Positions 34,656-45,683 are shown, counted from the first letter of the stretch. The stretch is DNA of 64,000 nucleotides from Streptomyces sp. R41 (GCF_041053055.1 NZ_CP163443.1:2976001-3040000), one strand, 5' to 3'. Numbers and translations: made by a program. Notes: generated from the letters alone by a model not told the origin.

Positions 34656-35747
34656 CTAGTGACGGCGAGAGGCGATCGCCTCGTACACCATGCCGACGAG
34701 CAGGTCGTCGGCGTCCCGGCGGCCGAACTCACTGGCGGCACGGGACATCTCGTACAACCGGTGCGGGTCGGCGAGCACGGGCAGCACGTTCTGCTGCACC
34801 CACTGGGGCGTCAGTTCCGCGTCGTCGACAAGGAGGCCGCCGCCGGCCTTGACCACCGGCTGGGCGTTCAGCCGCTGTTCGCCGTTGCCGATGGGCAGCG
34901 GGACGTAGGCGGCGGGCAGCCCGACGGCGGAGAGTTCGGCGACGGTCATCGCGCCCGCACGGCAGAGCATCATGTCGGCCGCGGCGTACGCGAGGTCCAT
35001 CCGGTCCACGTACGGTACCGGGATGTACGGGGGCATCCCCGGCATCTGGTGCACCTGCGGCAGTTCGTTCTTCGGGCCGACCGCGTGCAGGATCTGGATG
35101 CCCGCCTGCTGGAGGTACGGAGCCGCCTGCTCGACCACCTCGTTGAGGCGGCGGGCACCCTGCGAGCCGCCGGACACCAGCAGGGTCGGCAGCGCGGGGT
35201 CGAGGCCGAACGCGGCGCGCGCCTCGGGGCGTACGGCGGCCCGGTCGAGGGTGGCGATGGAGCGGCGCAGCGGGATGCCGATGTAGCGGGCGTCGCGCAG
35301 TTTGCTGTCCGGCGTGGAGACGGCGACCCGGGCGGCGTACCGCGAACCGATCTTGTTGGCGAGGCCTGGGCGGGCATTGGCCTCGTGGATCACGATCGGC
35401 ACGCCGAGGCGCTTGGCCGCGAGGTAGGCGGGCAGGGCGACATAGCCGCCGAAGCCGACGACCGCGTCCGCCTTGGTGCGCTCCAGGATCTGCTCGGCCG
35501 CCTTGATCGTGCCGCGCAGCCGTCCGGGGACGGTGATCAGCTCGGGCGTGGGCTTGCGCGGCAGCGGGACGGCGGGGATCAGCGCGAGTTCGTAGCCGCG
35601 CTCGGGTACGAGTCGGGTCTCAAGTCCGCGTTCCGTGCCCAGGGCCGTGATCCCCACGGTCGGGTCCTGCCTGCGCAGGGCGTCCGCGAGGGCGAGCGCG
35701 GGCTCGATGTGGCCGGCGGTCCCCCCGCCGGCGAGTACGACATGCAC
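34656..35747 (-). CDS. murG: UDP-N-acetylglucosamine transferase MurG
   Basis: 363 residues. [21 protein letters not shown] is the N-terminal Gly-rich loop; [34 protein letters not shown] and [13 protein letters not shown] are family signatures, and [23 protein letters not shown] with [11 protein letters not shown] binds UDP-GlcNAc. Role: adds GlcNAc to lipid I to make lipid II at the inner face of the membrane. Lies 6 bases after ftsW. Confidence 0.97.
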   Translation of the reverse strand: MHVVLAGGGTAGHIEPALALADALRRQDPTVGITALGTERGLETRLVPERGYELALIPAVPLPRKPTPELITVPGRLRGTIKAAEQILERTKADAVVGFGGYVALPAYLAAKRLGVPIVIHEANARPGLANKIGSRYAARVAVSTPDSKLRDARYIGIPLRRSIATLDRAAVRPEARAAFGLDPALPTLLVSGGSQGARRLNEVVEQAAPYLQQAGIQILHAVGPKNELPQVHQMPGMPPYIPVPYVDRMDLAYAAADMMLCRAGAMTVAELSAVGLPAAYVPLPIGNGEQRLNAQPVVKAGGGLLVDDAELTPQWVQQNVLPVLADPHRLYEMSRAASEFGRRDADDLLVGMVYEAIASRRH

Positions 35748-35753
35748 CGAAAT

Positions 35754-37118
35754 TCACCGCTCTCCGGACGAACGCGCCGCGGCGCGCCGTCGCATCGTGT
35801 TCCATCTCCGAGGCCCCGCGGCCCCCACGGAGCCTCTCACCGCAGCCCGCTTTCTACCAAAGCGGGGTTGCCGCATCGCAAGCGCCGCCCGCGCAGCGGG
35901 CTCGTCGCGTGCGAAGGCGATCAGCAGCCCGATGGCGAACATGGTCGGCAGCAGGGCGGAACCCCCGTAGGAGAACAGCGGGAGCGGGACTCCGGCGATC
36001 GGCAGCAGACCGAGCACCGCACCGATGTTGATCACGGCCTGGGCCGTGATCCAGGTGGTCACGCCTCCCGCGGCATACCTCACGAAGGGGTCCTCCGTGC
36101 GTCCGGCCACGCGGATACCCGCATAGCCTAGAGCCGCGAAGAGGGCGAGCACCGACAGCGTCCCCGCGAGGCCCAGTTCCTCACCGGTGACGGCGAAGAT
36201 GAAGTCGGTGTGGGCTTCGGGCAGTTGGCCCCATTTTTCCACGCTCGCACCGAGTCCGGAACCGAAGAGCCCGCCGGAGGCGAGCGCGTAGATCCCGTGC
36301 ACGGCCTGCCAGCACGAGGTGACTCCGGTGCCGGGTTCGGTGGCACCGATGCAGGAGAACCGGGCCATGCGGTTCGGGCTCGTCTTGATGAGGATCACGC
36401 CGAGCGTGCCGGCGACGGCCAGCACGCCCACGAACAGCCGGGTCGGCGCACCGGCCAGCCACAGCAGGCCGAACAGGATCGCGGTGAGGATGATCGCCGT
36501 CCCCATGTCGCCGCCGAGCATGATCAGCCCGAGCAGCATGAACGCCACCGGGACGAGCGGCACCAGCATGTGCTTCCACTGCGTGAGCAGCCGCTTGTCC
36601 TCCTTGCGGGCGATCAGGTCGGCGCCCCACAGCACGAGGGCGAGCTTGCCGAACTCGCTGGGCTGGATCTGGAAGGAGCCGCCGAGGGAGATCCAGTTCT
36701 GATTGCCGTTGATCGCGAGTCCTATCCCGGGCACCTGCACCAGGATCATCAGGAAGACCGACCCGGCCAGCATCGGATACGCCAGCGCCCGGTGCAGCTT
36801 CACCGGCATCCGCGAGGCGACGAGCAGCAGCACCCCGCCGATCGCGGCCGCCAGGAACTGCTTGCGGAAGAAGTACGACCCGGGCAGCGACAGCTGCAGC
36901 GCCGTGATCTGCGACGCCGAGTACACCATCACCAGGCCGAGCACGGTGATCAGCAGACTGCCACCGAGGATCAGGTAGTACGCGGTCAGCGGCCGGTCCC
37001 AGGCCTTGCGGGCGCGGGTGTAGAGACGGCCTACGGGGTTGTCGCGCGACGTCCGGGCGACGGGGGACCGCCCGGTGGCCCGCTGCACGGGAGGTCGGCC
37101 TGTACGACTACTGGGCAT
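35754..37118 (-). CDS. ftsW: septal peptidoglycan polymerase FtsW (SEDS family)
   Basis: 454 residues from the ATG at 37118 (MPSSRTGRPP). About ten membrane segments, starting YLILGGSLLITVLGLVMVYSAS. SEDS motifs: NQNWISLGGSFQIQPSEFGKLALVLW, GGDMGTAIIL, LPEAHTDFIFAVTGEELGL and GVPLPLFSYGGSALL. Basic Arg-rich tail. Role: glycan polymerisation with FtsI at the septum. The frame is open further upstream, but codons before 37118 lack family similarity. A 191-base gap separates it from murD, so a separate promoter is possible. Confidence 0.95.
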   Translation of the reverse strand: MPSSRTGRPPVQRATGRSPVARTSRDNPVGRLYTRARKAWDRPLTAYYLILGGSLLITVLGLVMVYSASQITALQLSLPGSYFFRKQFLAAAIGGVLLLVASRMPVKLHRALAYPMLAGSVFLMILVQVPGIGLAINGNQNWISLGGSFQIQPSEFGKLALVLWGADLIARKEDKRLLTQWKHMLVPLVPVAFMLLGLIMLGGDMGTAIILTAILFGLLWLAGAPTRLFVGVLAVAGTLGVILIKTSPNRMARFSCIGATEPGTGVTSCWQAVHGIYALASGGLFGSGLGASVEKWGQLPEAHTDFIFAVTGEELGLAGTLSVLALFAALGYAGIRVAGRTEDPFVRYAAGGVTTWITAQAVINIGAVLGLLPIAGVPLPLFSYGGSALLPTMFAIGLLIAFARDEPAARAALAMRQPRFGRKRAAVRGSVGAAGPRRWNTMRRRAAARSSGER

Positions 37119-37309
37119 CGGCGGCACCTGCCACGCTGAGGGAGGCCGTCCCGCCGGGGGTTCCCCCGGGCCGTTCAGGCACTGGAGGAGGGACGGGCCG
37201 GCACAGCGCCGTACCACCGGCCGAAAGCCGCCTACGAAGCGCCGACCACGATGGCGTCACGCGTCCCTCCCAAGGGTCCCGGGCGCCCCGGACCAGCTCC
37301 GACCCGCCG

Positions 37310-38737
37310 TCAGGCGTTCGCGGCGCCGAGTTCGCGGACCGCCTCCGCGAACGCGTCCCCGCGCTTGTTGTAATTGGCAAACATGTCCATCGAGGCGCAA
37401 GCCGGGGCCAACAGCACCGTGTCACCGGTGTGAGCGAGCCCCCGCGCCTCCTGAACCGCCGCGAGCATCGCCCCAGTGTCGGTCCGCTCAAGGTCGACGA
37501 CGGGTACTTCCGGCGCGTGTCGCGCGAGCGCTTCCCGGATGAGGGCACGGTCCGCACCGATCAGGACGACGCCCCGAAGCCGCTGTGCCGACTTGGCGAC
37601 CAGCTCGTCGAAGGTCGCGCCCTTGGCGAGCCCGCCCGCGATCCACACGATCGACTCGTACGCCGCCAAAGAGGCTTCCGCGGCATGGGTGTTGGTGGCC
37701 TTGGAGTCGTCGACGTACGCGACCCCGTCCACGTCGGCGACGTGCGCGATGCGGTGGGCGTCCGGCTCGAAGGCCCTCAGCCCGTCGCGTACGGCCTGGG
37801 CGGGCACCCCGAAGGCGCGCGCCAGGGCCGCCGCCGCAAGGGCGTTGGCGATGTTGTGCGGGGCGGGCGGATTGACGTCCGACACCTCCGCCAGCTCCTG
37901 GGCGTTCTTCTGCCGGTTCTCGACGAAGGCGCGGTCGACCAGGATGCCTTCCACGACGCCGAGTTGGGACGGCCCCGGCGCGGCGAGCGTGAAGCCGATC
38001 GCCCGGCAGCCCTCCTCGACGTCCGCCTCGCGCACCAGGTCCTCGGTGGCCTTGTCGGCCGCGTTGTACACGCAGGCGACCCGATTGCCCTCGTAGATAC
38101 GGCCCTTGTCGGCGGCGTACGCCTCCATGGAGCCGTGCCAGTCGAGGTGATCGGGCGCCAGATTCAGTACGGCGGCGGAGTGGGCGCGCAGCGAGGGCGC
38201 CCAGTGCAGCTGATAGCTGGAGAGCTCGACGGCGAGGACGTCGTACTGCTCCTCGCCGAGGACCGCGTCAAGCAGCGAGACGCCGATGTTGCCGACCGCA
38301 GCCGTACGCAGTCCGGCCGCCTTCAGGATCGAGGCGAGCATCTGGACGGTCGTGGTCTTGCCATTGGTGCCGGTGACCGCGAGCCAGGGCGCGGCGTCGG
38401 GGCCGCGCAGCCGCCAGGCGAGCTCGACGTCGCCCCAGACGGGGACGCCCGCCTCGGCGGCCGCGGCGAACAGCGGCTTGTCCGGCTTCCAGCCCGGCGC
38501 GGTGACGATGAGCTCGGTGCCCTCGGGCAGGGTCGCGCCGTCACCGAGGCGCACGGTGATGCCGAGCGCCTCCAGCTCCGCGGCCTGGGCCCGGGCGCGC
38601 TCGTCGTCGCCGTCGTTGACGACCGTGACGACCGCGCCGAGGCCGTGCAGGACCTTGGCCGCCGGGATGCCGGAGACGCCGAGCCCGGCGACGGTGACGT
38701 TCTTGCCCTGCCAGTCGGTCACTTCTTGGCTGCCCAT
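37310..38737 (-). CDS. murD: UDP-N-acetylmuramoylalanine--D-glutamate ligase
   Basis: 475 residues from ATG 38737. N-domain [20 protein letters not shown] loop [12 protein letters not shown], central motifs VELSSYQL and [11 protein letters not shown]-domain [14 protein letters not shown] and [12 protein letters not shown]. Role: adds D-Glu to UDP-MurNAc-L-Ala. The ATG overlaps mraY by 19 bases. An in-frame GTG at 38722 would instead overlap the mraY TGA in the GTGA pattern common in this cluster and give 470 residues; the true start is undecided. Confidence 0.95.
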   Translation of the reverse strand: MGSQEVTDWQGKNVTVAGLGVSGIPAAKVLHGLGAVVTVVNDGDDERARAQAAELEALGITVRLGDGATLPEGTELIVTAPGWKPDKPLFAAAAEAGVPVWGDVELAWRLRGPDAAPWLAVTGTNGKTTTVQMLASILKAAGLRTAAVGNIGVSLLDAVLGEEQYDVLAVELSSYQLHWAPSLRAHSAAVLNLAPDHLDWHGSMEAYAADKGRIYEGNRVACVYNAADKATEDLVREADVEEGCRAIGFTLAAPGPSQLGVVEGILVDRAFVENRQKNAQELAEVSDVNPPAPHNIANALAAAALARAFGVPAQAVRDGLRAFEPDAHRIAHVADVDGVAYVDDSKATNTHAAEASLAAYESIVWIAGGLAKGATFDELVAKSAQRLRGVVLIGADRALIREALARHAPEVPVVDLERTDTGAMLAAVQEARGLAHTGDTVLLAPACASMDMFANYNKRGDAFAEAVRELGAANA

Positions 38738-39792
38738 CCTGCGTAGAAGAGGCCCAGACCCACGATGACGCACATGCCCTGAATGATCCAGAACCGGACC
38801 ACCACAAGGACTTCGGACCACCCCTTGAGTTCGAAGTGGTGCTGGAGCGGAGCCATGCGGAAGACGCGCTTGCCGGTCAGGCGGAAGGAGCCGACCTGGA
38901 TGACGACCGACATGGTGATCAGGACGAAGAGACCGCCGAGCAGCGCGATCAGGAACTCCGTGCGGGAGCAGATCGCCAGACCCGCGAGCGCGCCGCCGAG
39001 AGCCAGCGACCCGGTGTCGCCCATGAAGATCTTGGCGGGCGAGGTGTTCCACCACAGGAAGCCGAAGCAGGCGCCCATCAGCGCGGAGGCGACGACCGCG
39101 AGGTCGAGTGGATCACGTACTTCGTAGCACGCGGCCGGGTTGGTCAGGGTCGTCGCGTTGGCGCAGGACTCCTGGAACTGCCAGACGCCGATGAACGTGT
39201 ACGCGCCGAAGACCATCACGGAGGCGCCGGTGGCGAGACCGTCCAGACCGTCCGTGAGGTTCACGCCGTTCGACATGGCGAGGATCATGAACAGCGCCCA
39301 GACCACGAACAGCACCGGGCCGATGGACCAGCCGAAGTCCTGGACGAAGGAGAGCTTCGTGGAGGCCGGGGTGTTGCCGCGGTTGTCCGCGAACTGCAGC
39401 GAGAGCACCGCGAAGGCGATACCGACGGTCAGCTGGCCGGCCATCTTCGCCTTGGCCCGCAGACCCAGCGACCGGCGCTTGACGATCTTGATGTAGTCGT
39501 CGAGGAAGCCGACCAGGCCCATACCCGCCATCAGGCCGAGCACCAGCAGTCCGGAGAACGTCGGCGGCTTGCCGGTGATCACCTTGCTGAGGAAGTACGC
39601 GATGAGCGTCGCCAGGATGAAGGCGATACCACCCATGGTCGGTGTACCGCGCTTGGCGTGGTGCTCGCGCGGGCCGTCGTCGCGGATGTACTGGCCGTAG
39701 CCCTTCCGGGCCAGCAGCTTGATCAGCAGCGGGGTGCCGACCAGGGTCAGGAAGAGGCCAATGACTCCTGCGAACAGGATCTGCTTCATCAT
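38719..39792 (-). CDS. mraY: phospho-MurNAc-pentapeptide translocase
   Basis: 357 residues, ten membrane segments. Signatures: [24 protein letters not shown] (DDxx motif), [15 protein letters not shown] and [17 protein letters not shown], then [13 protein letters not shown]. Role: makes lipid I from UDP-MurNAc-pentapeptide and undecaprenyl phosphate. The ATG overlaps the murF TGA (ATGA). Confidence 0.97.
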   Translation of the reverse strand: MMKQILFAGVIGLFLTLVGTPLLIKLLARKGYGQYIRDDGPREHHAKRGTPTMGGIAFILATLIAYFLSKVITGKPPTFSGLLVLGLMAGMGLVGFLDDYIKIVKRRSLGLRAKAKMAGQLTVGIAFAVLSLQFADNRGNTPASTKLSFVQDFGWSIGPVLFVVWALFMILAMSNGVNLTDGLDGLATGASVMVFGAYTFIGVWQFQESCANATTLTNPAACYEVRDPLDLAVVASALMGACFGFLWWNTSPAKIFMGDTGSLALGGALAGLAICSRTEFLIALLGGLFVLITMSVVIQVGSFRLTGKRVFRMAPLQHHFELKGWSEVLVVVRFWIIQGMCVIVGLGLFYAGWAAKK

Positions 39793-41195
39793 CGGGCGGC
39801 AACCTCACCCTCAACGCCGCTGTCGAGCAGCGCTTGCGCCACCCGTTCGAGCCCGACCGACCTGGACGCCTTCACGAGTACGACGTCCCCTGGGCGCAGT
39901 TCACTGCGCAACAGGTCGACAGCCGCCTGTGCGTCGGACACGTGCACCGACTCCTCACCCCACGAACCCTCGTTATATGCGCCCAGTTGGAGCCAGGACG
40001 CTTCCCTGCCCCCGACCGCGACGAGCTTGCTGACGTTGAGCCGGACGGCGAGCCGCCCGACCGCGTCGTGCTCGGCGAGCGCCTCGTCCCCGAGCTCGGC
40101 CATCTGACCGAGCACCGCCCAGGTCCGCCGCCCCTTGCCCATCGCCGCGAGCGCGCGCAGGGCGGCTCGCATGGACTCGGGGTTCGCGTTGTAGGCGTCG
40201 TTGACGACCGTCACGCCGTCCGGGCGCTCGGTGACCTCCATCCGCCAGCGGGAGAGGGAGCCCGCCTCGGAGAGCGCGAGGGCGATCTCGTCTGCGGACA
40301 TGCCCAGCTCATGGGCGACGGCGGCCGCGGCGAGCGCGTTCGACACGTGGTGCTCACCGTACAGGCGCATGGTCACGTCACTGCACCCGGAGGGTGTGCG
40401 AAGGCTGAAGGAAGGCTGTCCAGTCTCCGTGAGACGGACGTTCTCGGCGCGTACGTCCGCTTCGTCGGACTCTCCGAAGAGAATCACGCGGGCCTTCGTA
40501 CGGGACGCCATCGCGCGTACGAGGGGATCGTCGGCGTTGAGGACCGCGGCGCCGTCCTCGGGGAGCCCTTCGACCAACTCGCCCTTTGCTTGCGCGATTT
40601 GCTCGCGGCCGCCGAACTCGCCGATGTGGGCGGTGCCGACATTGAGGACGAGACCGATCTTCGGCGGGGTGAGGTCCGCGAGGTAACGGATGTGGCCGAT
40701 ACCGCGCGCCCCCATCTCCAGCACGAGGAACCTGGTCTCCTCGGTGGCGCTGAGCGCGGTGAGCGGCAGCCCGATCTCGTTGTTGAGCGAGCCGGGCGTG
40801 AAGACCGTCGGCGCCTTGCTCCTCAGGACCTGGGCGATCAGGTCCTTGGTGCTGGTCTTGCCCGCGGAACCGGTGAGGGCCACGAGGGTCGCGCCGAGCC
40901 GTTCGACGACATGCCGGGCGAGAGCGCCGAGAGCCGCCTGTACGTCCGCGACGACGATGGCGGGCACGCCGACGGGTCGGGACGCCAGTACGGCGACCGC
41001 ACCGGCGTCCACGACCGCCTGGGCGAAGTCGTGGCCGTCCACGCGCTCGCCGACGAAGGCGACGAAGAGGCTGCCGGACTCCACCTCACGGGAGTCTCTG
41101 ACGACCGGTCCGGTGACCTGTACCGCCGGATCCGGTATGTCGTACGTCTGCCCGCCGACGACTGCTGCGATCTCGGCGAGAGAGAGGGCGATCAC
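39789..41195 (-). CDS. murF: UDP-MurNAc-tripeptide--D-Ala-D-Ala ligase
   Basis: 468 residues from a GTG at 41195 with AGGGATGA just upstream. Substrate domain [30 protein letters not shown] loop [22 protein letters not shown]; central [12 protein letters not shown]-domain [11 protein letters not shown]. Role: completes UDP-MurNAc-pentapeptide. It lies 4 bases after murE and overlaps mraY by 4 bases. Confidence 0.96.
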   Translation of the reverse strand: MIALSLAEIAAVVGGQTYDIPDPAVQVTGPVVRDSREVESGSLFVAFVGERVDGHDFAQAVVDAGAVAVLASRPVGVPAIVVADVQAALGALARHVVERLGATLVALTGSAGKTSTKDLIAQVLRSKAPTVFTPGSLNNEIGLPLTALSATEETRFLVLEMGARGIGHIRYLADLTPPKIGLVLNVGTAHIGEFGGREQIAQAKGELVEGLPEDGAAVLNADDPLVRAMASRTKARVILFGESDEADVRAENVRLTETGQPSFSLRTPSGCSDVTMRLYGEHHVSNALAAAAVAHELGMSADEIALALSEAGSLSRWRMEVTERPDGVTVVNDAYNANPESMRAALRALAAMGKGRRTWAVLGQMAELGDEALAEHDAVGRLAVRLNVSKLVAVGGREASWLQLGAYNEGSWGEESVHVSDAQAAVDLLRSELRPGDVVLVKASRSVGLERVAQALLDSGVEGEVAAR

Positions 41196-41199
41196 AAGT

Positions 41200-42855
41200 T
41201 CATCCCTGGGTCTTCTGGATAGCTTCGCGAAGCACCTGGCGGTCGTCGAAGGGACGCACCACCCCGGCGATGTCCTGGCCCTGTTCGTGGCCCTTTCCCG
41301 CGACCAGCACGGTGTCACCCGGCTGTGCGCGCGCGACGGCGGCGGCGATGGCCGCGGCCCGGTCCTCGAAGACCTGGACCTCACCGCGCTCGTGCGACGG
41401 CACCTCGGCGGCGCCCGCGAGCATCGTCGCGAGGATCGCGAGGGGGTCCTCGGAGCGAGGGTTGTCGGAGGTCAGTACGGCGGTGTCGGCGAGCCGGGCC
41501 ACGGCCGCGCCCATCGGCATCCGCTTGGTCTTGTCTCGGTCGCCGCCGCAACCGAGCACCACGTGCAGACGACCGCTCGTCACCTTGCGCAGGGCGCGCA
41601 GGACCGATTCGACGGCGTCCGTCTTGTGGGCGTAGTCGACGACGGCCAGGTAGGGCTGGCCCGCGTCCACGCGCTCCAGGCGGCCCGGGACGCCCGGCAC
41701 GGCCGCGATGCCGTCGGCGGCGGTCTGCGGGTCGAGCCCTGCGACGGCGAGGGCGACGATCGCGGCAAGGGTGTTCGCCACGTTGAAGGGGCCCGCGAGC
41801 GGCGACCTGGCGGTGATCCGCTCGCCCTTGGGGCCGATCGCGGTGAACGTCGAGTCCATAGGGCCGACTTCGACGTCCTGGGCGCGCCAGTCGGCGTCGG
41901 GGTGCCCCTCGGCGGAGAAGGTGACGACCGGGACGGTGGCCTCCTTGGCGAGCCTGCGGCCGTACTCGTCGTCGAGGTTGATGACGCCGAGTTTGCTGCG
42001 CTTCGGTGTGAACAGCTGCGCCTTGGCCCGGAAATAGTCCTCCATGTCGGAGTGGAACTCCATGTGTTCCGGGCTGAGGTTGTTGAAGACGGCGATGTCG
42101 AAGACGCAGCCGTCCACGCGGCCGAGGACCAGCGCGTGGCTGGAGACCTCCATCGCGACCGCCTCGACCCCGCGCTCGCGCATGACCGCGAACAGGGCCT
42201 GGAGGTCGGTGGCTTCGGGGGTGGTGCGCTCCGACTTGATCCGCTCCTCGCCGATGCGCATCTCGACAGTGCCGATCAGACCGGTGGAGCGGACCGTCTT
42301 CAGGCCGCCCTCGACGAGATACGCCGTCGTGGTCTTGCCGGAGGTGCCGGTGATCCCGATCTGGAGCAGGTCGCGCCCGGGGTGGCCGTAGATCGTGGCC
42401 GCGAGCTCGCCCATCCGCCCGCGCGGATCGTCGACGACCAGGACCGGGAGGCCCGTGGCGGCGGCGCGCTCGGCGCCGGTCGGGTCGGTCAGCACGGCAA
42501 CGGCACCGAGGCCGGCCGCCTGGGTCACGAAGTCGGCGCCGTGCAGGCGGGCGCCGGGCAGCGCGGCGTACAGATCGCCGGGGCGCACGGCCCGCGAGTC
42601 ATGGGTGATGCCCGTGACCTCCGCGGTCGACGCCGGGGCGGCGGCACCCAGCTGATCGGCCAGTTCCGCGAGGGGTGCGGCGGAGACGTGAACCGGTCGT
42701 GGCGGCCCCGGATATGTCACAGGAACGCCCTTCTGGGTGGTTTGGGACTGATCAGCGTGTGGCACGGCGGTGAGCGTACCGGGCGCACCCCCGCCGGAGC
42801 GAAGCGAGGGGTTTGACGGGGGCTGGTTCCCGGAGGCCGGGGTGATCGTTGTCAC
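41200..42855 (-). CDS. murE: UDP-MurNAc-L-Ala-D-Glu--diaminopimelate ligase
   Basis: 551 residues from a GTG. Residues 1-60 are a Pro/Ser/Thr-rich extension. Then THDSRAVRPGDLYAALPG, ATP loop ITGTSGKTTTAY, HALVLGRVDG, NLSPEHMEFH, and DNPRSEDP, the diaminopimelate-recognition motif. Streptomyces walls contain LL-DAP, so that is the expected substrate. A shorter start near PVTYPGPPRPVHVS cannot be excluded. It follows ftsI by 57 bases. Confidence 0.95.
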   Translation of the reverse strand: MTTITPASGNQPPSNPSLRSGGGAPGTLTAVPHADQSQTTQKGVPVTYPGPPRPVHVSAAPLAELADQLGAAAPASTAEVTGITHDSRAVRPGDLYAALPGARLHGADFVTQAAGLGAVAVLTDPTGAERAAATGLPVLVVDDPRGRMGELAATIYGHPGRDLLQIGITGTSGKTTTAYLVEGGLKTVRSTGLIGTVEMRIGEERIKSERTTPEATDLQALFAVMRERGVEAVAMEVSSHALVLGRVDGCVFDIAVFNNLSPEHMEFHSDMEDYFRAKAQLFTPKRSKLGVINLDDEYGRRLAKEATVPVVTFSAEGHPDADWRAQDVEVGPMDSTFTAIGPKGERITARSPLAGPFNVANTLAAIVALAVAGLDPQTAADGIAAVPGVPGRLERVDAGQPYLAVVDYAHKTDAVESVLRALRKVTSGRLHVVLGCGGDRDKTKRMPMGAAVARLADTAVLTSDNPRSEDPLAILATMLAGAAEVPSHERGEVQVFEDRAAAIAAAVARAQPGDTVLVAGKGHEQGQDIAGVVRPFDDRQVLREAIQKTQG

Positions 42856-42912
42856 GAGCTGTTCCTGGTCCGTTGTGCGTGGGGGCTGATCAGGGCGTGC
42901 GGTCGCAGTGGA

Positions 42913-44874
42913 TCACGGCTGGAAGCTGACGGGCAGGTTCGCGGCCTTCGCCCCGGTGGGCGGGACCTGGAGGGTCTTCAGGGCGAACTCCATGACCTGC
43001 TTGTAGATGGGTCCGCAGGTCTGGCCGCCGAAGTAGCTGCCCTTGGTGGCGTTCTGAATGGCGCAGTAGACGGTGATTCTCGGGTTGTCCGCGGGGGCGA
43101 ATCCGGCGAATGACGAGGTGTAGCCGTGGTACTTGCCGGTGGCCGGATCCACGCGGTTGGCCGTACCCGTCTTGCCCGCGACTCGGTAGCCGGGGATGCG
43201 CGCCTTGATGCCGGTGCCCTGCTCGTCGTCCACGACGGACTCCAGCATCTGGGCGAGGGCCTTCGCCGCCTTCTCGCTCACGACCCTTGTCTTCTTGGGC
43301 TGGGCGGCGGGGGTGAAGCGGCCGTCGGGCCCCTTGGTGCCGCGCACCAGCGTCGGCTCGATGCGTACGCCGCCGTTGGCGATCGTCGAGTAGACGGAGG
43401 CCGCCTGCATGGCGTTGATCGACACGCCCTGGCCGAAAGGAATCGTGTACTGCTGCGAGGTCGACCAGGTGTCGGGGGGCGCGAGGATGCCCGCGGTCTC
43501 ACCGGGGAAGCCGAGCCCGGTGTGACTGCCGATGCCGAACTTGCGCAGATACGAGTAGAGGACCCGGTTGGCCTCCTTCTGCGTCTTGCCGAGCTGTCCG
43601 GTCGCCAGGATGGTGCCGATGTTGCTGGACTTGGCGAGCACGCCATTCAGCGTCAGGTACCAGGTCGGGTGGTCGACGTCGTCCTGGAAGAGCCGGTCGC
43701 CGCGGTGCAGCCGGTTGGGCACGACCACATGCGTGTCGGGCGTGGCGACGTTCTCCTGGAGGACGGCGGCCATCGACATGAGCTTGGCGGTGGAGCCCGG
43801 CTCGTAGGCGTCCTGGAGGGCCGCGTTGCCCATGGCCGCCGAGTTGGCCTGGGAGAGGTCGTTCGGATCGAAGCCGGGCGAGTTGGCCATGGCGAGGACC
43901 TGGCCGGTCCGGGTGTCCTGCACTATCACGTACCCGCGGTCCGCATGGGACTTCTTCACCTGCTCGGTGATGGCGTTCTGCGCGGCCCACTGGATGTCCC
44001 GGTCGATGGTCAGCTCGACGTCGGAGCCGGCCACGGCAGGCGTCTCGGTGGAGCCCACGGTGGGCACCTGACGGCCGCCGGACTGGGCGTAGCGGATCTT
44101 GCCGTCCTTGCCGGCGAGCTCCTTGTTCAGCTGCTGCTCGATGCCGCCGCCGCCCTTGCCGTCGGCGTTGACCCAGCCCAGTATCCCGGCGGCGAGATCA
44201 CCGTTCGGGTACACACGCTTGCTGGCCGGGACCGCGAGGACGCCCGCGAGGACGTTGACCGTGCTCTTGTCCGTCTCCGCCTTGGCCCCGAGCGTGGTCT
44301 TCAGGTCCTTGATCTGCTTCCAGACCTCGGGGGTCTGGCGGTGCGCGAGCAGGGTGTAGCGGGTGTTCTTCGCCTTCAGCTTCTTGGCGACGGCGTCCAT
44401 GCTCTGGCCGAGAATCGGGGCGAGCAGCGCCGCGGCCTGCTCGGGCGCGTCGGTCACCTTCGTCGCCGTCTGCGTGAACATCGTCGGATCGGCCGTGATG
44501 TCGTACGCGTCCACGCTCGTCGCCAGCTCCACGCCGTTGCGGTCGGTGATCCCGCCGCGCTCGGCGGCCAGGGTGCGTCCGACGTACCGGTTCTGTTCCG
44601 CCTTCGCGGCATACGTGCTCGCGTCCACGGCCTGTACCTGGAGCAGCCGTACGACGAAGGCGACCATCACCAGGGTCAGCGCGAGGCTGACCATGCGCAG
44701 GCGCGGGCGGGGGCTGCCGAGCCGGATGACGCGCGGGCCGCTCGGCCGGGGTGCGCTCGGGCGGCGTGCGGGGCGGGCACCGGGGCCCGGGCGGCGCTGG
44801 CCTCCGGGGCGTACGGGCCTGGCGGGGCCGGGCACGCGGCGGCGCGGCGGTTCCCTGTCGGACACTTCCGTCAC
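42913..44874 (-). CDS. ftsI: septal peptidoglycan transpeptidase FtsI (PBP3/class B PBP)
   Basis: 653 residues from the GTG at 44874, which overlaps the ftsL stop (GTGA). Arg/Pro-rich cytoplasmic tail (about 1-55), a membrane helix near 60-80 (MVSLALTLVMVAFVVRLL), PBP dimer domain, then the transpeptidase domain with active-site Ser in YEPGSTAKLMSM (SxxK), SSN in AKSSNIGT, and KTGTANR. Role: cross-links septal murein with FtsW. Codons upstream of 44874 overlap ftsL and are not used. Confidence 0.96.
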   Translation of the reverse strand: MTEVSDREPPRRRVPGPARPVRPGGQRRPGPGARPARRPSAPRPSGPRVIRLGSPRPRLRMVSLALTLVMVAFVVRLLQVQAVDASTYAAKAEQNRYVGRTLAAERGGITDRNGVELATSVDAYDITADPTMFTQTATKVTDAPEQAAALLAPILGQSMDAVAKKLKAKNTRYTLLAHRQTPEVWKQIKDLKTTLGAKAETDKSTVNVLAGVLAVPASKRVYPNGDLAAGILGWVNADGKGGGGIEQQLNKELAGKDGKIRYAQSGGRQVPTVGSTETPAVAGSDVELTIDRDIQWAAQNAITEQVKKSHADRGYVIVQDTRTGQVLAMANSPGFDPNDLSQANSAAMGNAALQDAYEPGSTAKLMSMAAVLQENVATPDTHVVVPNRLHRGDRLFQDDVDHPTWYLTLNGVLAKSSNIGTILATGQLGKTQKEANRVLYSYLRKFGIGSHTGLGFPGETAGILAPPDTWSTSQQYTIPFGQGVSINAMQAASVYSTIANGGVRIEPTLVRGTKGPDGRFTPAAQPKKTRVVSEKAAKALAQMLESVVDDEQGTGIKARIPGYRVAGKTGTANRVDPATGKYHGYTSSFAGFAPADNPRITVYCAIQNATKGSYFGGQTCGPIYKQVMEFALKTLQVPPTGAKAANLPVSFQP

Positions 44875-45401
44875 CTGCCGGGGATCGTGGAGGGCTGTGC
44901 GGACGGGGCGGGGGCCTGGATGGAGGGGGCAGCCGCGGACGGCTGCGTGGCAGGCGTCGGGGCGGGACTCGGGGTCGGGTACGGGGCCGGGGTGAGGGCC
45001 TCGGGCGCGAGGACCATCGGGATGGATGCGGAGGACTGCTGGGCGGGGCCCGGGACGCCCTTGACGGTGCCGTCGGGGTTGAGGAAGGCCGGGTCGCCGC
45101 CGGGGACCATGCCCAGTTCGCGGGCGCGGCGCTGGAGGGCGTCGGGGGCGGAGTAGGCGTCCACGTCCCGCTGCAGGGCCTGCTCCTCGTCGGTGAGGCT
45201 CTTGGTGTCCTTCTGCAGGTCGTCGAGGCGGAACGCCCCCTCGCTGAGCGCGGAGTTCAGCACGAGTAGCCCGATGAGACCGCCGCCGAGCAGAAGCACG
45301 ACCAACAGGACGAAGGGGGTGCGGGCGGCCTGTCCGGCACCGACCGGCAGCAGCCGTGCGAGCCGGGCGGCCCGCCCCCTGAGCTCCGGTTTCCTGCTCA
45401 C
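44871..45401 (-). CDS. ftsL: cell division protein FtsL
   Basis: 176 residues. Basic N-tail, one membrane helix at about 29-49 (PFVLLVVLLLGGGLIGLLVL), a coiled coil with septum-formation-initiator character (DDLQKDTKSLTDEEQALQRDVDAYSAPDALQRRARELGMVPGG), then a long Pro/Ala/Ser/Thr tail. Role: divisome assembly with FtsQ and DivIC. The GTG at 45401 overlaps the stop of a repeat-bearing frame; that frame's own start carries a duplicated copy of the ftsL start region. Confidence 0.93.
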   Translation of the reverse strand: MSRKPELRGRAARLARLLPVGAGQAARTPFVLLVVLLLGGGLIGLLVLNSALSEGAFRLDDLQKDTKSLTDEEQALQRDVDAYSAPDALQRRARELGMVPGGDPAFLNPDGTVKGVPGPAQQSSASIPMVLAPEALTPAPYPTPSPAPTPATQPSAAAPSIQAPAPSAQPSTIPGR

Positions 45402-45661
45402 GCGCCCTCCCTGCGGGTCTGGTGTCCCGACTGCACGGTCGCCTCGCGGGTGTGGCCTCCGGACCGCACGATTGCCTCGGGGGTGTGGCCTCCGGGCCGG
45501 AGGGTCGCCTCGCGGGTATGTCCTCCGGACCGCACGCTTGCCTCGCGAGTTTGACTTCCGGACTCACTGAGCCATCGCGAGTTCGGATCCCCAACCAACA
45601 GCATTCTGCGGGTTTGGATATCCAACCCACAGCACCTCGCGAGTTCGGGTTTCCGACTCAC
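45398..45661 (-). CDS. repeat-bearing frame between rsmH and ftsL with a duplicated ftsL start
   Basis: 87 codons. The GTG at 45661 follows GGGAGGGAGGGCGC and begins SRKPEL, the same ribosome-binding site and first residues as ftsL at 45401 (GGGAGGGCGC, then SRKPEL). The stop overlaps the ftsL GTG (GTGA). After about 30 residues the product becomes 11-residue repeats of the type REATVRSGGHT, four copies, with more diverged relatives before them. This looks like a partial duplication of the ftsL 5' end plus repeat expansion. No known domain. It may be translated or may be only spacer. Confidence 0.45.
   Translation of the reverse strand: MSRKPELARCCGLDIQTRRMLLVGDPNSRWLSESGSQTREASVRSGGHTREATLRPGGHTPEAIVRSGGHTREATVQSGHQTRREGA
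45405..45655. repeat. 33-bp repeat array in the rsmH-ftsL junction
   Basis: About seven units of 33 bp; the four nearest ftsL are well conserved (blocks like GTGCGGTCCGGAGG and ACCCGCGAGGCGA on the minus strand) and those nearer rsmH are diverged. One diverged unit contains the palindrome TTGGATATCCAA around 45626. Unit length is a multiple of three. Confidence 0.8.
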
Positions 45662-45683
45662 GCGCCCTCCCTCCCCCCGCGCC